NCBI GenBank assembly: GCA_947589005.1
Contig: CANPZO010000001.1
Coordinates: 155,585 to 219,584 of the forward strand
Length of the DNA: 64,000 bases
Source: an uncultured Clostridia bacterium
GTDB taxonomy: Bacteria > Bacillota > Clostridia > UMGS1883
Reading direction: 5' to 3'
Below the pieces are notes generated by a model. That model worked only from the letters and a program-made list of their open reading frames with translations, had not been told where the DNA came from and ran no database searches. Made by a program: the position numbers and the translations under genes. Positions 61,763-64,000 of the stretch are shown here, piece by piece (positions within the stretch are counted from its first letter, which is position 1; each line of letters opens with the position of its first letter).

Positions 61763-62545
61763 ATGTTGACTATAGTCGGAGTAGGAATAATAGTGTCCGC
61801 CATTTCCGTGCCCATATTTTTTACCGTATTTATAAGACCGTTTTTTTGTTGATGCCTGATTGAGTACAAACCCCAAAAATCTGGCATTAGATACGGCAAG
61901 TTGGTTTACGGCTCTTATCACGGCCCTCCTTGCGGTGTAATCCTGTCTTACCACCAATATAAAGCCATCAACCAGTCCCGAAAGCACAAGAGCGTCGGAA
62001 ACCACATTTATTGGAGGGAGATCAAAGATTATAAAATCATAGGTCTCTGAAAAATGGCTGATAAGTTTTCTCATTGCTTCTGAACCAAGAAGCTCGGACG
62101 GATTGGGCGGAATATCTCCGGCAACCAGGACGTTCAAATCAACGAGCTTTTCGATTGTCCTCACAGCTTCATCCGCCTCCGCCAAACCGGCAATCACGTT
62201 GGACAACCCCGGAGATGTTGACAGGTTCAGTCGCTTTGCCATATTTGGAAGGCGCATATCCGCTTCGATAAGCAACACTCTTTTACCGGTTTCAGCAAGA
62301 GTATAGGCCAGATTTATAGACGTAATACTTTTTCCTTCACCCGAATCGGCGCTTGTTATGCCGACTATCCGGCATTTTTTCTCGTCCGGCAAGCTGAAAA
62401 GCAAGTTCGCACGGAGAAGCTTGTACGCTTCTGCTCCGGCAAAGCTAAGTTTGCCGCAGAGCATTTTCCTGTCGCGTTCAACTTTTTCGTTGTCAAGCCT
62501 TTCTTTGCTGGGACTTTTATGCTTTTTCAGCTTTATCAGTTTCAT
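61760..62545 (-). CDS. CpsD/YwqD-type BY-kinase (capsular polysaccharide tyrosine kinase)
   Basis: A 261-aa cytosolic autokinase of the Wzc/CpsD P-loop family. Walker A is TSADSGEGKSITSINLA, Walker A' is LLIEADMRLP, Walker B is DFIIFDLPP. The C-terminal cluster is Tyr-rich (SYKYGKKYGHGNGGHYYSYS). Such kinases normally need a membrane activator (CpsC/Wzz) encoded just upstream, and none is seen here. GGAGGATAAAA precedes the ATG at 62545; a longer frame from 62632 is unsupported. AT-rich relative to its neighbours. Confidence 0.9.
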   Translation of the reverse strand: MKLIKLKKHKSPSKERLDNEKVERDRKMLCGKLSFAGAEAYKLLRANLLFSLPDEKKCRIVGITSADSGEGKSITSINLAYTLAETGKRVLLIEADMRLPNMAKRLNLSTSPGLSNVIAGLAEADEAVRTIEKLVDLNVLVAGDIPPNPSELLGSEAMRKLISHFSETYDFIIFDLPPINVVSDALVLSGLVDGFILVVRQDYTARRAVIRAVNQLAVSNARFLGFVLNQASTKKRSYKYGKKYGHGNGGHYYSYSDYSQH

Positions 62546-62763
62546 TTTTATCCTCCGCTTGTTCCACTTTACGGCAATCGCCATAATAACTGTATTTTTC
62601 TTCTGTTGGTTCAGATAAATCAGGATCGCCAAAACAGGTATTTTTTAATTCTGATTTATAAAATCCTCGTCATGTATTTCCTCATCTCAGGCTTCGTTTA
62701 TTTTGTTCGTGAACTCCGTTTCCATCTTCTTCTGTTGTCATATTTAGAACTATTGACACGCTC

Positions 62764-62792
62764 ATTATACCGCAATAGGTATTGAATGTCAA
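62764..62792 (-). promoter_or_regulatory. Promoter of the BY-kinase gene with a long leader
   Basis: Read on the minus strand: TTGACA, 17-nt spacer, TATAAT. The untranslated leader would be about 210 nt. No gene is seen in 62546-62977. Confidence 0.75.
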
Positions 62793-62977
62793 GTACTATC
62801 GTTCATTTTTTTCACTTATATTTGTGGTATCCTATAATAAGAAACTTAAGTCTTTTTGAAGCCGGCATAAAGTTCAAGGAGTATGACTTGGAAAAAGTCG
62901 GGACAAAATGGGTGCATAACCGTTCCGCCGTCTTTCTGCGATATTGACTTAGATTATTATTAGGGAGGTTGAGTCTC

Positions 62978-63310
62978 ATGGACGGATTTGAGGCAAATGT
63001 TGGGGTGAGGCTTAGAGCTTTGAGAGAATCTTACGGCCTTTCCCGTGAAAAACTTAGCGAAATGGCCGATATCACGCCGAAGTTTTTGTATGAAATTGAA
63101 TCGGGCAGAAAGGGAATGTCCGCCTATACTTTGTACAATATTTCAAAAGCTCTCAACGTGTCATGCGATTATCTGTTGGTTGGAAGAACTACCGGTAATA
63201 TTGAACATATAACAAATATACTTCTCACTCTCACTGATGAAGAATTGCTGAACGTGGCTCAGATCGTGCGGTGCGCCGCCGCTCTTGCCCACGGCAAATC
63301 GGAAAAATAG
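62978..63310 (+). CDS. XRE-family transcriptional regulator
   Basis: A 110-aa protein. The helix-turn-helix lies in VRLRALRESYGLSREKLSEM, then ADITPKFLYEIESGRKGMSA (about residues 9-48), followed by LYNISKALNVSCDYLLVGR. The C-terminal ~40 residues are a short helical tail. GGAGG lies 9 nt before the ATG at 62978. It is divergent from the BY-kinase gene and could regulate it, which is inference from position only. Confidence 0.9.
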   Translation: MDGFEANVGVRLRALRESYGLSREKLSEMADITPKFLYEIESGRKGMSAYTLYNISKALNVSCDYLLVGRTTGNIEHITNILLTLTDEELLNVAQIVRCAAALAHGKSEK

Positions 63311-63318
63311 ACCATGTG

Positions 63319-63406
63319 AGGGACTGTAAAAAACTCACAATGTAATGGAGGCGCAGCGACGCGAGCCATTGTTCCGCCGCCGATCTGCGTCATTTTTTAC
63401 ATCCCT
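63319..63406. repeat. Mosaic dispersed repeat, copy 5
   Basis: The terminal inverted repeats are AGGGACTGTAAAAAA (left) and TTTTTTACATCCCT (right). The left end with CACAATGTAATGGAGGC matches the 11.45-11.49 kb module inverted, and the right end with GATCTGCGTCATTTTTTACA matches copy 1 inverted. It is the shortest, most complete-looking copy (88 bp). Confidence 0.65.
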
Positions 63407-63611
63407 TGTTTTGACGGTACGCTTTGTGAACTGCTTTCTCTGCGGAGTTGCGTCGGGACTGCCGGCGGATCTGACCGTTTTACGGGGAAATGTTCATGCA
63501 CAATACTTGAAAATATCCGACACATTATACTAATATTCCGCCATATTTGCTTATAACAAAACACGGGAAAATTTACTTGCCACTAAATATCGGAATAATA
63601 TTAAAATTTTG

Positions 63612-63640
63612 TTGACATTTGACAAAGTTTGTTATATAAT
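63612..63640 (+). promoter_or_regulatory. Perfect consensus sigma-A promoter
   Basis: TTGACA (63612-63617), exactly 17 nt, TATAAT (63635-63640). No coding frame follows for 280 nt. Confidence 0.85.
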
Positions 63641-63646
63641 AAAATA

Positions 63647-63812
63647 AATGATAACACCGCATAAAGCATGACAACAACATCAGCTGTGCGGCGATAATCG
63701 AAAATCCAAAATATAAGACCAAATGCCCGTTTCCGGCGACTGGAATGTGTCAGCCGTATCGGAGACGGGCATTTGATTTTGACGGGCTTGTGCGGGAGCA
63801 TTTGTCCCGCCG
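63647..63812 (+). ncRNA. Candidate structured non-coding RNA
   Basis: The predicted transcript from the perfect promoter can form CCGCA...TGCGG (about 63658-63694), then an 11-bp stem CAAATGCCCGT / ACGGGCATTTG around a ~35-nt loop (about 63720-63774), followed by ATTTTG, then GCGGGA...TCCCGC within TGACGG...CCGTCA (about 63778-63814). I cannot match it to a known riboswitch or sRNA by eye. It could be an independent RNA or a long 5' leader. The rest of 63311-63924 holds only a repeat and promoters. Confidence 0.45.
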
Positions 63813-63817
63813 TCATG

Positions 63818-63846
63818 TTGATTTTCGCTTATTTGAGTGGTATAAT
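63818..63846 (+). promoter_or_regulatory. Promoter of the zinc-ribbon protein gene
   Basis: TTGATT (63818-63823), 17-nt spacer, TATAAT (63841-63846). Confidence 0.65.
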
Positions 63847-63924
63847 TTAATCTGTGGTGATGTGCCGTTTTGTAATGTGCGCCATAATGCCTTATTAACT
63901 AAAGAACCATAGAGGGATTGACAT

Positions 63925-64000
63925 ATGAGCTTAATTAGCTGCCCGGAATGTAAAAAACAAATATCGGATAAAGCGGAGTTTTGCCCATATTGCGGGCTGC
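63925..64000 (+). CDS. Zinc-ribbon protein (3'-truncated by window)
   Basis: The first 25 codons are visible: MSLISCPECKKQISDKAEFC, then PYCGL, a C-x2-C...C-x2-C zinc ribbon of the type found at the N terminus of many clostridial membrane proteins, and similar to the ribbons of the protease at 26.3-29.3 kb. AGAGGGA precedes the ATG. The rest of the protein lies outside the window, so no function can be given. Confidence 0.75.
   Translation, partial: MSLISCPECKKQISDKAEFCPYCGL

Noticed and set aside
62786..62950. A ~54-codon frame ending ...WVHNRSAVFLRY upstream of the XRE gene
   Set aside because: It overlaps the BY-kinase promoter, has no ribosome site and no recognisable family; it could be a gene remnant but the evidence is too thin.
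63720..63776. A known riboswitch class (c-di-GMP, ZTP, preQ1) for the 63.7-kb hairpin
   Set aside because: None of the conserved core sequences of those classes could be found; it is left as an unassigned RNA candidate.
1..64000. CRISPR array, tRNA, rRNA, prophage or complete insertion sequence
   Set aside because: No regularly spaced direct repeats, no cloverleaf or rRNA-like stretch, and no transposase, integrase or phage structural gene was seen.

Overview
The window reads as about 64 kb of a GC-rich Clostridia chromosome, probably a gut Oscillospirales-type bacterium. The evidence is a SpoVB-type flippase, copper-amine-oxidase 'stalk' surface proteins, the alr-mazE-mazF arrangement, TTGACA-17-TATAAT promoters, strong AGGAGG ribosome sites and many gut-glycan enzymes. 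This taxonomic guess is inference; no rRNA or tRNA gene is visible.

Layout. 1-8 kb: a 5'-truncated secreted rhamnogalacturonan lyase (PL11-like) and, convergent to it, a large secreted multidomain carbohydrate-active protein. 7.8-10 kb: galT-galK (Leloir pathway). 10.1-11.5 kb: a low-GC patch with a broken secreted-protein gene, an XRE regulator and a mosaic of repeats. 11.5-18.6 kb: housekeeping genes (cca, a diacylglycerol-kinase-like gene, hup, mazG, spoVB-like flippase, a DUF624-like membrane protein, a DUF815 ATPase). 19-26 kb: a class A PBP, nnr, alr, mazEF and small membrane or secreted proteins. 26.3-31.7 kb: an unusual membrane protease with zinc ribbons at both ends plus a VWA domain, and a stalk-domain surface protein. 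31.9-33.1 kb: carbonic anhydrase and a flavin reductase.

33.1-53.05 kb is the centrepiece: one promoter and a cobalamin riboswitch precede 21 tightly overlapping genes on the + strand. They encode two putative tetrapyrrole-binding surface proteins, a BtuFCD-type importer, an exported CbiK cobaltochelatase lipoprotein, and almost the whole anaerobic cobalamin pathway (cbiC, D, F, G, H, J, ET, A, cobT, U, S, a mini-CobU, cobC, cbiB, cobD, cbiP, btuR). cbiL and the precorrin-2/sirohydrochlorin genes are absent from the cluster. Import, surface metal handling, ring synthesis, nucleotide-loop assembly and adenosylation would thus be shut off together by cobalamin.

53-64 kb: a heterodimeric ABC exporter, a divergent LysR / alpha-beta-hydrolase pair with palindromic operators, a GH78 alpha-L-rhamnosidase (functionally tied to the rhamnogalacturonan lyase), an orphan CpsD-type tyrosine kinase ending in a perfect 50-bp palindrome, an XRE regulator, a candidate structured RNA behind a perfect consensus promoter, and the start of a zinc-ribbon protein. 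Fragments of one mosaic repeat family recur at 3.3, 3.6, 11.1-11.5, 26.1 and 63.3 kb.
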